Program-made: the position numbers and the translations under genes
The notes under the pieces: generated by a model
Told to the model about the DNA's origin: nothing
The model's database searches: none
What the model saw: only the letters and a program-made list of their open reading frames with translations
Part shown: one piece after another, positions 35,340 through 48,408 of the stretch
Layout of the letters: each line of letters begins with the position of its first letter
How positions within the stretch are numbered: the first letter of the stretch is position 1
From: Flaveria trinervia
Lineage: Eukaryota > Streptophyta > Magnoliopsida > Asterales > Asteraceae
Assembly (NCBI GenBank): GCA_025506515.1
Contig: CM046456.1
Span: 8,757,103-8,821,102 of the forward strand
Length of the DNA: 64,000 bases
Direction: 5' to 3'

Positions 35340-36480
35340 TAATTTCTAATCTATAGTTGTGTAATTATAACATGGGTCGTGTAAATTTATGCGTGTATAC
35401 TAATGTATGGTTGTGTAGGTTGTGTATGTCAAGTAATTTTATATCTATAGTTAGTAAGGCAATATTTATCCATAACTACATAATTATAACATTGGTTGTG
35501 TAATACTATGTATAAATGTTGCAGCATGGTTGTGTAATTATTTAACACGTTGCCTCGATGCTTTTGAGGGATTCCTTCTCGCTTGCATGTTGTCTACGCT
35601 CATCGATCTTTTTCCTTCGTCGCTTCTTGTGTTTGCTTGTAACCCCTTCTTTTTAGGCGTTTTCCTCGATTACTATCTTCCTAGAACTAGTGCTACTTGC
35701 ATAGCTATGACACAAACGCTTATACCCACAACATTTCACATTTTGGTGGGTTCGTACCTTCTCACACTAAATTGGCTTTATATGATAAATCATTGCTATA
35801 CATATAATATGCACAAAACTTGGACAAAAATAACTTCACGATTATAAAAGTAAAATGTGTGACAAGAGTCCAGACTCCTGAAATAATGGTAGCTTTTCTA
35901 GTGTCACTTTGTGAAGATGCCATCTTCCCCTTTTTCACCCATGATATATTTAGCATAAATGTCTCTTTTTGCACCTTTCTTTTAAAATATTTAATAGCAA
36001 GAAAAAACCAATGTAGGGTTGTTCATTTACGGATATCAAAAAAATTCGAATAGTGAATTTCATTATCCGAATCCGAATTTCGGATATCCGAAATTCCGGA
36101 TTCAAATTCGGATATCCAAATTTCAAAAAAAGTTGTATTATTTTATAAATTTTATAAAAATATAAAATATTTTATTGAAATTTATTTCATATATCCGAAG
36201 TTTTTATTAAAATATCAAAATATATCTGAAATATTTAATTAATATTTAATATTTTTAAATTTTTATAAAAACATTTTGGATATTTTGAATATCCGAGATA
36301 TTCAAAAATTCTCAAAATCACTATCGGAATCCGAATTTTCGGATATTTGAATTTCGGATTTTCGGATATTTCGGATTTGGTTTCGGATTCGAATATTTTT
36401 GAACACCCGTAACCGAATGTATAAACAAGTATTTTATTTATTTAATAACTCATATACTTTTTCGTATATAACAAACTAAA
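35340..36480 (+). repeat. Direct duplication, copy C (partner 32390-33110)
   Basis: Second copy of the block at 32390-33110, interrupted by the insertion 36014-36411. A TA dinucleotide run precedes it near 35320-35340. Confidence 0.65.
36014..36411. mobile_element. hAT-like insertion of CGGATATCCGAA motifs, empty site near 33060-33069
   Basis: The element starts TAGGGTTGTTCA and ends TGAACACCCGTA, a 12-bp imperfect inverted terminus. The flanks AACCAATG and ACCGAATG match at 6 of 8 bases. The paralogous copy B reads straight through here (TGGCTGAATG), so the insertion happened after the duplication. The interior is degenerate CGGATATCCGAAATTCGG motifs and is highly self-complementary. No coding capacity. 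Confidence 0.65.
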
Positions 36481-37620
36481 AGACCTTAGTATCTTTTTTC
36501 TCTATACACCATATATTTTCACCACTAAGAACTCATTATAAGAGAGATATCTCCATGATATAAAATGATGTATTATTATATTCTTATATTACTAATTACC
36601 AATCTGGTTTGTGCATTGGGGTTATACGACGGGCTTTAACGGTTGTACTTTCAATTGCTCCTTGGTCTGTTAGACACGCTTCTTTATCTCTAAGGTTTTA
36701 AAACATTTTCCCTTCACGATGCTTCTATCTGTGTTTTCCTTCATTGTAGGCTATGGTTTCGTTTGATGTTTTTCTTCCGAGATTAGGGCTATAAAGGTAT
36801 CGTTGCGTTCTCGCATCTCTGATTTGAGATCCAACATTGTTGATGTCTCCGTTTGTGTCATGTGCGGTTGAACAATGATTTTTCGTGCGTGCCAACACCG
36901 GTTTCCCATAGTGACTACGGCGATGGAAATGGAAATGGCGTGGTATTGTCATCTGTGATGGTTGAGGTGTCATAGTGGGTGATTATCTTTCTTCTGATGT
37001 AAGTTTTTTATGCTTCAATTGTCATCACATGTACGCAACTTTTGAGGCGACCCCTGCCTTGCAATGTGGGGGTTAAATACTAGTACATATTTAGATAAAA
37101 ACGAAAGATAGTTAATGTAACTTTGAAAACATTTAGGTATTCATATACATAAAATAACATTAACGAGTTGAAATATATTAGTGTTATATGTGTTATTTTA
37201 TAACAAAATTTTCTGTAAATAATGAATTATTTTACCAACAATACGACACAAAGAAGCAACATAATCGGGATAAATAGGTGTAAAAGCTCATCATCATTAG
37301 AACTACTATTATTATTAAGTAAAATACTTTGGTATGAATAATCGTAGGGAATGCTGATAAAAATTTTCTTAGTTCCAACATGAATGCAACAACAAAATTT
37401 AAAGTTATCTAAAATCTATTAGCCCTAACCATAACCCTTGAAAATCTGTTCAAGTGACGTAATTACGCCTTGAAATTAACCAAAAAACATTCCGCTAACA
37501 GTCGTTTTATGCTTTCTGTTGAAAAACAGAGCAATATCTTATTACATTTTACATTTTTTAATCCAAAACATCACCAAAAAACAAATTAAACAAACACAAT
37601 ACATCTGTTAATATAACTGT
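36480..37620. other. Intergenic, with a possible Helitron 3' end
   Basis: No gene was recognised. The stretch 36600-37000 is less AT-rich and unassigned. At 37050-37083 an ACCCC...GGGGT hairpin is followed a few bases later by ACTAG and host T, resembling a Helitron 3' terminus. The arms are only 5 bp, so this is weak. Confidence 0.35.
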
Positions 37621-37627
37621 TACCCAG

Positions 37628-37715
37628 ATATCGACACCAGTCTCAACGTTCATTGATTGCATCTCGATGATATATCGACACCAGTCTCAACGTTCATTGA
37701 TTGCATCTCGATGAT
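37628..37715 (+). repeat. 44-bp tandem duplication upstream of the receptor kinase
   Basis: The unit ATATCGACACCAGTCTCAAC... at 37628 is repeated at 37672 without visible change. It lies about 220 bases upstream of the receptor-kinase start, so it may be in the promoter. Confidence 0.85.
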
Positions 37716-37908
37716 GAATAATCTTTCTTTATTATGTCAAAAACAGAGCATATTTGTTTGTAAATCTCTAGTTTAATTTGGTTTTCACATGAGCTGTGCT
37801 TCTGTCTCATTATTATTTTACCCTAACTCCCCCCACATGGCCTCTGTTTGTCATAAATCTCACTTAATATTCTACTCTCTCTCTCTCTCAACATCAAGAA
37901 CAACCACC

Positions 37909-37935
37909 ATGGATTCTTGCTCTGTTTCACCATGA
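37909..37935 (+). CDS. Upstream open reading frame of 8 codons
   Basis: An ATG in an optimal context (CCACCATGG) opens an 8-codon frame reading MDSCSVSP. Its stop TGA overlaps the receptor-kinase start in the sequence ATGA (37932-37935). Ribosomes should initiate here often, so the main protein would need reinitiation or leaky scanning, a common way to hold signalling-protein levels low. The peptide is too short to assess for conservation here. Confidence 0.5.
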   Translation: MDSCSVSP

Positions 37936-40900
37936 ACACCATGATCACCCTAATTCTTCTTCTGCTTCTTGTTGGTGAATCTTTTGGGTTAACTACAGAT
38001 GGGGTTCTCTTGCTTTCTTTCAAATACTCTGTTTTGAATGATTCTTTAGGGGTTTTAGATAACTGGAATTACTCCGATGAATCACCCTGTTCATGGCACG
38101 GTGTTGTTTGTGGTATCTCCGGCGAGACCTCCGGCGACCACCGTGTCACCGGAGTTTCGCTTCCGAATTCGAAACTTGTAGCCTCAATTCCCGCCAATCT
38201 TGGGTTGATTCAACACCTTAAGAAGCTTGATTTGTCGAATAACTCGATCAATGGGTCGATTCCGTTGTCGTTGTACAATGCTACGGAGTTGCAGGTGCTT
38301 GATTTTTCGAATAATATGATCTCCGGCGAGCTACCGGAGCTTGTTGAACGATGGAGATCTTTGCAGATTCTTAACATCTCCGGCAACTTGCTCACCGGAA
38401 AGCTGCCGGAGAATCTTGGTCGTCTTCCGAATTTGACGGCTGTTTCTCTGAAGAATAATAATTTCCATGGGAATCTTCCTGTTGGGTTTGATTCTGTAAC
38501 ATTTCTAGATCTGTCGGAGAATTTCATCAACGGATCATTACCTAAAGATTTCAGTAGCAATAATCTTGTTCTCTTCAACGTTTCACATAACAACATCTCC
38601 GGCGAGATTCCGCCGGAGTTCACTAACAAAATACCCACAAACGCAAAAATCGATTTATCGTTCAACAATCTCACCGGCGCAATACCTGAATCCAGTGTCT
38701 TCTTTAATCAAAATCAAACATCCTTCATCGGAAATTCAGACCTTTGCGGCCCACCGTTGCACCACCAGTGTCTCATCCCCTCCTCCGCCTCCGTCGCCCC
38801 CAACGCCTCTTCTCCGGCGACATCTCCGCCGGCGATTGCAGCAATCCCAAAACCGCCGACTCATTTCCCTCAAGCAATTCATCGAACACCTCGAGTGCAC
38901 CATCAAAACCCGGGTTCAAAACCACCACACTCATCGCCATCGTCGTCGGAGACATCGCCGGAATCTTGATTTTAGCCACAATCTTCATCTACATACTGAA
39001 GAGACGCAAAAGGGTCACATCAAACACAAACACCCATCAAAATCCCAAAAACAATTCACACTACGATTGGGCATCATCATCCTCAGAAGACCAAGATCAC
39101 GAACACAAATGGCTACGTTCATGGCCATGCTTAAACAACAGCACAATCACCGAACAAGAAGAAGATTCCTCAACCGAAACCACAACTTCCGACACCGACG
39201 AGACCGCGGTGGCGCCGGCCGTGGCGCCGCCGGATAATCCGGTGAAGAAGGGTGAGTTAGTGACGGTTGACGGTGGCGATAAGGCGTTAGAGTTGGAGAC
39301 ATTGTTGAAGGCATCAGCGTACATTTTGGGTGCCTCCGGTTCGAGTATAATATACAAGGCGGTTCTGGACGACGGTTCGGCGTTGGCGGTTCGGCGGATT
39401 GGAGAAAGCGGGTTGGACCGGTTTAGGGATTTTGAGAACCAGGTTCGGGTCATAGCGAAGCTGGTCCACCCGAATTTGGTTCGGATCCGGGGGTTTTATT
39501 GGGGCCCCGATGAGAAGCTTGTGATTTACGACTACGTTGCTCATGGGAGCTTGGCCAATGCACGTTATCGTAAGTCTTCCTCTATTTTCTTTTTTTATTT
39601 TTTAGATTATCTTTAAAGCATAAAATAAAAAGAAGTTATTATTGTTATAATTTGTAAAAATAAGTTATAACATCATGTTTGATGATGGCGGGCGTCTTGA
39701 CCACACTCCGCTTCGACTATCCGGCGTCTCACCTCCCACTCTCTTTTAATTTTGAGGATAGTGTGAAATAGCGTTCTTTCACACGGGCTCCTGCCACACT
39801 CACTAATGTTAGGTCCATCGTCATACACATTCCTCTTGATTTTCGAGTTGTAAATAATATGATTACATTATTATTTTGATATTCTATAAATAATAAATAA
39901 GTTATTTTTCACAAATTTATAAGCCTCTTGTATCTTTTTACTTTTTTATTTAATATATAAGTTTGTTTTTCAATCTTCATTATTACAATGTACCTTTTCT
40001 ATTTTTTTAGTTTCTGAATTTCTTTTAATTAGTAACCATAAAATATCTTTTTTTATTTCATGTAAATTTTAGACTAGTTCTCATAATAATTACTATAAGT
40101 AGTAAAATCAATATATAACTTACACGTAATCTCGCGGGTAAATGATATCTTTTTCACTAGTTTGTTTATTATTAATTTTTTTTTAAAGAGGATATAAACT
40201 TACTTTATTAAAGTATGCAAGTTAGGATTCGAAGGTGCACGATGGCATGAGCTTTTAATGATTTTTTTGGCAAAAGTGGAAAACAGAAAGTTGGATCCAA
40301 TGGTAGATTTGTTTTCAAAAAACAATAACTCGGCTACTTAATATGCATATTGAGTATTTAATCCTCATTTGTAATTTTTATTAAGGACGGACTTTAATAG
40401 TTTGCATATTAATTTTTTAAGTATTTAACTCGTGAGCTTTTTCTACATCATTTGTAAAAGGAAGATGGATTTTATAATCTTAATGTGGATTTTAAAACTA
40501 ATAAGTTGGATATTTGCTATTTAAGACATTAAATTTTGTTATTTCTATGATTAAAAGCATCTTGGACATGATTCTATCAGTGAATTACCATATATAGTAT
40601 CAGATGATTAGATCAACAAGCATATGCATATGCATATGCATATTCACACGCGTAGTGTAGCCATTTGATATTGCTATTCACTAAGATGAGCTAGTGGTGG
40701 GGTGGTTAGCCTTACTTAAATTAATTAATGCACTAAGTGGTACCCACAAGTCAACCCGTATCGTTTACCTCTCACCCATGGCGTATTGTAGCAATTGACA
40801 TGTCCTAAAGATCTTAATGTCTCTAAAATGCACTTCATGGTGGTCACTCCAATTGAATATGACACATCTCTATCTTTGTCACCTTTTAATCATTTAACAA

Positions 40901-41608
40901 CTTACACTTGTACATCATGCAGGAAAAGTTGGATCTTCACCTTGTCCTTTACCTTGGGAGGTGAGGCTCAAGATAGCCAAAGGCACCGCTCGTGGGCTAA
41001 TGTACATACACGACAAAAAACAAGTACACGGAAACCTCAAGCCTAGTAATATCCTATTAGGATCTGATATGGAACCTAAGATAGGGGATTTTGGGCTTGA
41101 GAGGCTAGTTGTTGGTGAAAACAGTTGTAAAGTTGGAGGTTCATCTCGACATTTTGGTAGTAAGAGATCAACCGCTTCGCGTGATAGCTTTCAGGACGTC
41201 ATAGTCGGGTCAAACCCTAGCCCAAGTCCTAGTGCAATGGGGTGCATATCGCCATATTATGCACCTGAATCCCTTAGAAGCATAAAGCCCAATGCAAAGT
41301 GGGACGTGTTTTCATATGGTGTAGTGTTGCTAGAACTTTTGACAGGAAAGGTCATCGTCTCTGACGAGTTTGGACCTGCTAGCATGACGTGGAGTTCCAC
41401 GTTGACAGATGAAGAGAAAAACAAGGTGGTACGAATGGCTGATGTAGCAATTCGGGGTGACATGGAAGGGAAAGAAGAAGCTTTATTTGCAATCTTGAAG
41501 TTAGGTTATAATTGTATATCTCCTGTCCCGCAAAAAAGACCGCACATGAAAGAGGTCCTTCACGCACTCGACAAGTTCCCTTGTTCCTCATCTTCTTCGT
41601 ATTATTAG
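37932..41608 (+). CDS. LRR receptor-like kinase, At4g34220-type (one-base frameshift; atypical kinase)
   Basis: Exon 1 is 37932-39569 and exon 2 is 40923-41608, with a GT-AG intron of 1353 bases. The protein has a signal peptide (residues 1-19), a leucine-rich N-cap with SPCSWHGVVC, about six to seven LRRs, a CGPPL closing cap, a Pro/Ser-rich linker, a membrane helix (TLIAIVVGDIAGILILATIF) and an intracellular kinase-like domain. The frame breaks in the linker at an A run (38849-38852). Allowing one missing base gives about 774 residues, near the usual size. The kinase lacks canonical residues: the VAIK lysine is Arg (LAVRRIG) and HRD is HGN (VHGNLKPSN), while DFG is kept. It is probably a catalytically weak or inactive receptor, as in its family. 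Length, domain order and the intron position before the catalytic region fit the family. Confidence 0.92.
39570..40922 (+). other. Intron of the receptor kinase gene
   Basis: The donor GTAAGT is at 39570 and the acceptor TGCAG ends at 40922; the split codon TAT C|GA joins in frame. The interior is AT-rich and has no clear transposon, apart from short palindromic TGCATA repeats near 40620-40642. Confidence 0.85.
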
Positions 41609-43088
41609 GGTCACACATAAATTATTAGGTGAAAATTAATAATCGGAATTTTTAAGAGAGGTGTGTATTTATGACAAAAATGAAAGGTAGGTGTTGTGTT
41701 TTTTTTTTGTTTTCTTATTATTATTATTTTTTTGGTATTTTAGATAGTCTTGATTGCAGTTTGTTTAGAAGTAGGATTCTTTTGTCTCTGATTTGATATT
41801 TTTTAACATTAAATTACAACTAATTGTCTCATTTGGCCACTGATATTCCTATATCTTAACAATATTTCACCTAATTTTTTCATTTGTGATGGAAGAAATT
41901 TATTAATAGCGGAATTAAAAATAAGGGGACAATACTATTAGGAACAATAAATTTAAATATAAATCGCTTATTAAATAAGAAAATAAATGGTAACATTAAA
42001 GTCACCATTCAAATATCATCGCCCCTCATTGTTATTTGTGGGCCAGTTGAAATAACATAAAAAGGACAATATTCATCAATTTCAACCTAACTCGTATCAA
42101 CATTCTTTAAATAGAAAACTAATTTGGAGGATTCTATTTTTCACTCACATAGAATTCTATAATAATATAAATGCGAATAGCATTTAGAAGTGAAAAAACT
42201 GTTTTTAGAAATTTTTGTTGTTCTTTTCTAAAATCTCGTAATATTTTTACTTTTATACAAGGATTGATTTCTGATCTCACAAATTGGTAACCTTTTGAAC
42301 ATTTTGATTTTTCTTTATTTAATCGTACATATATTTCTGATGTGTCATAAGATGCGGACATGTAAATACAAATGACAAGTCACAATGTCACATAACTCTA
42401 TATGATGATAACTTGACTTAGTAACATAACCTAGGAATGTTTATGTGTCATCACATATCATCCCGATTGTCAACGTGATATTACATGCTTATAAATTACT
42501 TAAAACCCTACAAGAATAGATTTTTATGAAACATATGATTGTATTTATTTATTGAAAAAGTTGAGTACGTTAGATGAAAAATTACATATAAAGTTTTATA
42601 TCTTCTAATGTGGTATGCACCTTTTTTAATCTCTTTCTTGAACAATAATCTTCTAGCTATTGAGGGAATTTTTTATAGTCATACCAAAATCAGACCGTAA
42701 ATAATGTTAATTTCAGTGGTTGAATTGTTGTACTCAAACACGCCCAATATATTTATTTATATCAAATACATCAACTTTAATGTTTATTTGTTTAAATCGT
42801 CTTTCCCAAACACAACTTTACTCACTGATATACACGCATCAAATGGTTTGATTTGTTGGCAACTTATAATTAAATTATAAACAAGCTAAATGAATCGAAT
42901 TGTTATAATAAACGAGTTAAGTTGGTCTTAAACAAGTTGGTAGCCAAACTATTGTACTCTATATAATTTACCAACTTTAGCTACAAGAATGTTTGATTGT
43001 TTTATATTTTAGACACGTGTGTTTCCTTTTTTATATAATATACTTCTATGTACTCATGTCATAAAATTTAAATAACTTTTATTACAAA
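41609..43088. other. Intergenic, no feature recognised
   Basis: AT-rich sequence downstream of the receptor kinase. No coding or RNA gene was recognised. Confidence 0.5.
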
Positions 43089-44345
43089 TCTTACTACTTT
43101 AATAAAAATATAATTATGTTTGTCACATGTCATTTTTAAACACATATAATACCATATGTCATCTTTGCATTTAACAATAAATATTTTTCTCACCCAAAAT
43201 AATAAAATCTACTATTTTTGTATTAAATTTTTTAAATACACATTCGGTTTCCAAAATTAACAGAATATAAATTATAACCCTTTCAATTTAAACTAAAAAA
43301 CATATATCTTTCACTTTTACTTTTACCAAACTCTGTTGGTTATTTTTTTAAAATTATCTTATTATTGAATCTTATTTTTTGAAACACAACATAAGTCATA
43401 ATTCTAAAATAAATATTTACTTTAAGATTGTATAGTACTACTTAAAGCACACCAATTATAATGTTTTATATGTTTTTATATAGAAACTACTATTAGTAAA
43501 ACAAAGAATTGATTTTAGAAATTAAAATAAAATACTATTAAAAATATATTTGAATTAGACGTCAATATTTTCAATTTTCTTTTATTTCATTACCGTCTCT
43601 TTTTCATTTGCTTTTTTATTTGTTACCATCAACAAAATTATTATTTTCCAATATTTAAGATGGTTTTAACTAATTTTTTAAACGTGTTCCTATTTTGTTA
43701 AAAATATTTTATTTTATTTTATAAATGGTTTCTTTATTTTATTAGATAATATTTTATTTTCCGTTTTCTTTTTATCCATTTTATTATAATATTTTTATTA
43801 AGGTATAATTTTTTAATCAAGTCTATTAAGATATAAAGTAGTCATTTTTTAATGTGAAATTTAGAGGTTCTTTTGATTGATTTTTCATTGTCCATGCTTA
43901 ATTGCATTATCATATGAATGTAAGTTTAATAGTAAACTCAACTAAATATGTGCATGATTATATGTTATAGTTAGTATAAAAATGCATCATGGACCCTTTT
44001 TTCTTTAAGGTTCTTTCTTTAGTAAATTTCCATACAAGTTTACTTACACCATCGTATTTTACGTTTTTCTCATTTACAATTGCTCGATAAGAGATTGGTT
44101 AATATTTTACTTTTTTAATTGTCACATTAGGTTATTTAATTAGAATTTTAAACTCATGTACATATCAATGGTTTTCTCATACAAAACTTTGATAAAAATT
44201 TGATATCGTTGTTTATTACTTATATTTTTACTCATACGTAATTTTAATCGTATATTTCAAAATGTCGTTTTATAATTAATAAAATTTTATTTTATTACTA
44301 TTTTATTTTTTCAACCCGTGTAATACACGGGTTTACTAAAGCTAG
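43089..44345 (+). mobile_element. Non-autonomous Helitron
   Basis: The proposed 5' end is A|TCTTACTACTTTAATAA at 43089. The 3' end is the hairpin ACCCGTGTA-A-TACACGGGT at 44314-44332, then AAAGCTAG ending at 44345 and host T. The 3' end is the standard Helitron form and matches the family at 29603; the 5' end is less certain. The 1.26-kb interior is AT-rich and has no Rep/helicase gene. Confidence 0.6.
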
Positions 44346-44493
44346 TTATATTATAGAGTTAATTACATGAATAGTCTTTGTGGTTTATACAAAATAACAG
44401 ATTTGGATACTAAGCAAAAAAAGTAACATGTTTGAGTACTCACTTTTAATTTTATAACAAGGTTGATTATTAACACTAACAGACGCCAGTTAT

Positions 44494-47109
44494 TGTGACA
44501 TCCGTCACCTTAAGGTCCGTCGAACGACATAAATAAGCATAGAAATATTTTAATTATTCTTCCTTTTCTTCATGAACTCCTGCTTTAAGGAATCATGTCT
44601 GCTTATTTTCCCTTGTGCCTGTACTTCCTCCGAGAACGTGTATTAAGCATAAACCTTTTATAAATTTCATCACCATTACCACCAAATACATCCTTTTTAA
44701 TTTCAACCATTGTCATTAATAAAACCATTTTAGACTATCAAATGCCATTAAACACGCTTTCAACCTTAATATAACGAACATTTTAAGGTCGTAATCAACC
44801 GAAACAAATTTTGGGAAACTCGAGGGTTAAGTGCAGGGACTAAACTTGTAATTTTGCAAACTTGGGTTGGATATATAAACCCCATTTCCAGCCATTCCTC
44901 ACTCACTTCATCTTCTTCACCTCTTCACTCCCTACACACACATTTTCTTCATTCTAGCACCAAAATCTACCCGTGTGGTCTCGTTTTCGTCGTCTAGTCT
45001 TCATCTACAGCCTCATCTACTCATTTCTAGCAGGTAGACGACTTTGGTTGTCTCTTTTCTTGTCTTTTTACTGCTGTGTTTTCTAGGGTTTCGGGTGCTC
45101 GGGTTCATCCGAGCACATGAGGTCGTGTGGGTGCGTGTGAGGTCTTTCTGCTTGTGTTTCATGTTTGTGTATGTTTGTTGAGTGTTTCTGGAAGTCCTCG
45201 TGGTATAAAACTCGCGTTAGAGCAGCTCGGGGGCTGCTCAGCCCGACCACAGTCGCGATTCTGCAGTTCAGGCGACTGGGTCTGTCATGCAATTGAGTCA
45301 TGCGACTGAGTGAGTCGTGCGACTGAATCATGCGTCTAAGTCAATCGTGCGACTGAGTTGTGCGACTAGGCATGTCGTGCGACTGGGTGTTTGTATGCGA
45401 TTGAGCCGTGCGACTGAATCATGCGTCTAGGTCAATCGTGCGACTGAGTTGTGCGACTAGGCATGTCGTGCGATTGTGTGTTTGTGTGCGATTGAGTCAG
45501 GTGACCGACTGAATGTATGCGATTGTGCGTGTTTCGCACGACTGGAGTCCAATCGCACGAATGAAGGTTCAATCGCACGAAAGTAGCTAATTCGCACGAT
45601 TGAGGGTTGATTCGTGCGCATGGAGGTTGGGTCGTGCGAATGTGTGTGTTGTGTGGTGCGACTGAGTCCAATCGCACGAATGAAGGTTCAATCGCACGAA
45701 AGTAGCTAATTCGCACGATTGAAGGTTGATTCGTACGAATGGAACGTGGGTCGAGCGTCTAGTCATGTTGTGTGACTGATGTTGAGTGTGAATTTCCCTT
45801 GAACGTCTGATGATGATAGCAACATCAGTAAAAGTGTCATTGCTTGACCCCAAAGATTAAAGTCAACGCTATCAACATGCACATACTATTTCAATTGAAA
45901 TAAACCTAACATTTTACAATTACCGACAACCCATTTGAAACTACAAATACTTAACAAGTGTCATCTTTCATAACAATGAGATCTTTACAAGGATGTCATA
46001 AGCAATGACGACTACTCGTAGTACTTGGATCTACATAAGATCTGATACGTGTGTCCGCTTGTGTGTGTGTGCCACCCACGACCGAACCGATACAACCCGA
46101 ACCGACCAAACATTACTATACGCTTTATACATGTCATTAATGCTTGACAATAACTGTCAATAGGTGTTTGACCGATCATTGCATTCAACTGTTGGAATCT
46201 CGATCTTCATACTTACCACTTAACATGTGAGTTTCGTGGCCCCTTTTTATGCTTATACTATTTTACAAACATTTACAAACATGGGGGAAAAGTATGCTCG
46301 CCCGTTTTCTATGCTGTACAACATACATACAATTTTCATACAAGGAATCAACGTGATACTGTGTTGCAAGTACTTATCTGATACATGCTTGGGTCTGCTG
46401 TGTGGTTCTATCTTTGCAACTATTTAATTCCAGTGTGGGAACCGACGGTTAGGTATTGGTAGTACTACTGGGTTGACACCCCCACCCTCGTGTTGGTATA
46501 CTAGTTAGTACCAACAATAGCCAGGTACGGGCCTTGGGTGAATATATGCCGACAATTTCTTTGTGTATGTCGCTAGGTTTGGTTGCAAAGCTCATGTCAT
46601 GTGATTTTACTTGTGTATATAACTGTATTCACGGTATTCCATATTATTTACTTTATACAGCATCACTTACACTTTTATTACTTAAACCTGCGAGCTCACC
46701 AACAATTTTGTTGACCATTTTGAGTATATCTTTTCAGGTGATCATGCTAGCTAAGGTTCTAGGTGTGCTGCCTTAGTGGAGACCCTAGGATGCATTTTTC
46801 GGGCCAAACTTGTCTTTTTGAAAACAATTGTTGTAACTGTTTCAAACAACATTATACTTTGTAACTTGTTCCCGGGTTGTGGGAATTGCATACAATGTTA
46901 TTACCTATGTTTATCTTATATCATGTTTATGCTTATGACTATGTTGTCGTGAATACTGACTAAACACGACACAAGTCCCCTTGTTGTCGGGTGTCGTCAT
47001 GACACGCATGTCATCATTATTATTATTGCATCTCTATCGCTTACCATGTGTTATGACGATTCCCGTCTCGTCGCAACCCCGTGTTTCCGCTCTTAGCGGG
47101 GGTGTGACA
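44494..47109 (+). mobile_element. Solo LTR of the Ty3/gypsy family seen at 1-8823 (2616 bp)
   Basis: It starts TGTGACATCC and ends GGGTGTGACA, with a 5-bp target duplication GTTAT at 44489-44493 and 47110-47114. No internal region is present, so it arose by recombination between the LTRs. The TATA box TATATAAA is at 44872-44879. It is opposite in orientation to the element at 1-8823 and alignable with it. Positions 45250-45790 hold the CpG-rich array, including direct repeats of about 87 and 122 bases. Confidence 0.95.
45290..45780 (+). repeat. CpG-rich degenerate array inside the LTR
   Basis: Cores of TCGTGCGACTG and TCGCACGAATG recur in both orientations, with internal duplications of about 87 bp (45310-45480) and about 122 bp (45540-45740). 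The same array occurs at 1-180 and 7540-8060 in the other LTR copies. Confidence 0.8.
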
Positions 47110-48062
47110 GTTATTCTGTTAAATCCAAGGGTATTTTTATCTTTTTATTTTACATCAGCCACGAATGTAACTTGAGGTTGTTTATGTAATTCAATATATA
47201 TAAAAGGACTGTTTGTGTATATATATAAACCAAAGTACACTTTATCTCTTGCATACTAAAATGAAACAACCCAACTCCATCTTCATTGTTTGACCACCTG
47301 CCACAGACCACCACCACACCGATTGACGACCATGGGCCACTTCTACCATCGGTAAATGACCATTGGGCATCGCCACTGCACCACTACCACCGATTGACGA
47401 CCATCAGTCACCGGCACCAACTGCCCCCACCACCATTATTTCACCAATCATCAACCTATCATGACCCGTTAGCCACCATCGCGCCACCACCATCAACAAA
47501 ATCGTACACCAAATTACCAAAACCGTCGGTTTAGTTACCACGTTCTAAGCTCGGCCTACAAGCCTAGCATCAAGAATCCCAATTTAGGTAATGTTTGATT
47601 TGGGGTTTAGGGTTTGGAAAAGAACTTTAAGTTTTAAGGTATTTGAGAATAAGATTATGACATAAATTATGTTGGTTGAGCACACATCTGGTTAGTACTC
47701 ACCGGAGTGATTAGAGGTGGTGTCACCGGATGTGGGGGGACTGAGCTTGGTTGTGGATTCTTCTAAACAAGGTGGTCATTGGTGATGGTGGAGGTGGCGA
47801 GGGAGGAAGGGGTGGTGGATGAAATGGTAATGGTGGTGGTCGGACTTGAGCTAGACGAAGGTGGGTGGATGTGTGGTTCGGTGTGGGAGCCGACGGTTGG
47901 GGCTAGGCGGTGGTTGGCGGTGGGGGCTACGGGTGGGGGCTGGCGATGGGGGCTGCGGGTGGTGGTTGGTGGTGGGGGCTGCGGGTGGTGTCTGGCGGTG
48001 GGGGCTTGGGAAGTGGTGGCCGACGGTGGGAGCTGGGCTGGTGGTGTTTTGTGAATTTATAT

Positions 48063-48166
<104 letters not shown>

Positions 48167-48408
48167 GACATAAACAATTACACAAACCATCCTTTTTATG
48201 TATTAAATGACATAAACAGTCCCTATAAGGTAAAAAGACGAAAATACCCTTAGATTAACTGAAAAGTTAACATCTGTTAGTGTAATACCTTAACTTGTTA
48301 CTAATTGAAAACACAATACCCGTACCCGTTACAAAAAACCCTTAGCACCCAAGCCTGTTATTTTCAATAAACCACAGGGACCATTTGCGTAATTAACTCT
48401 ATATTATA

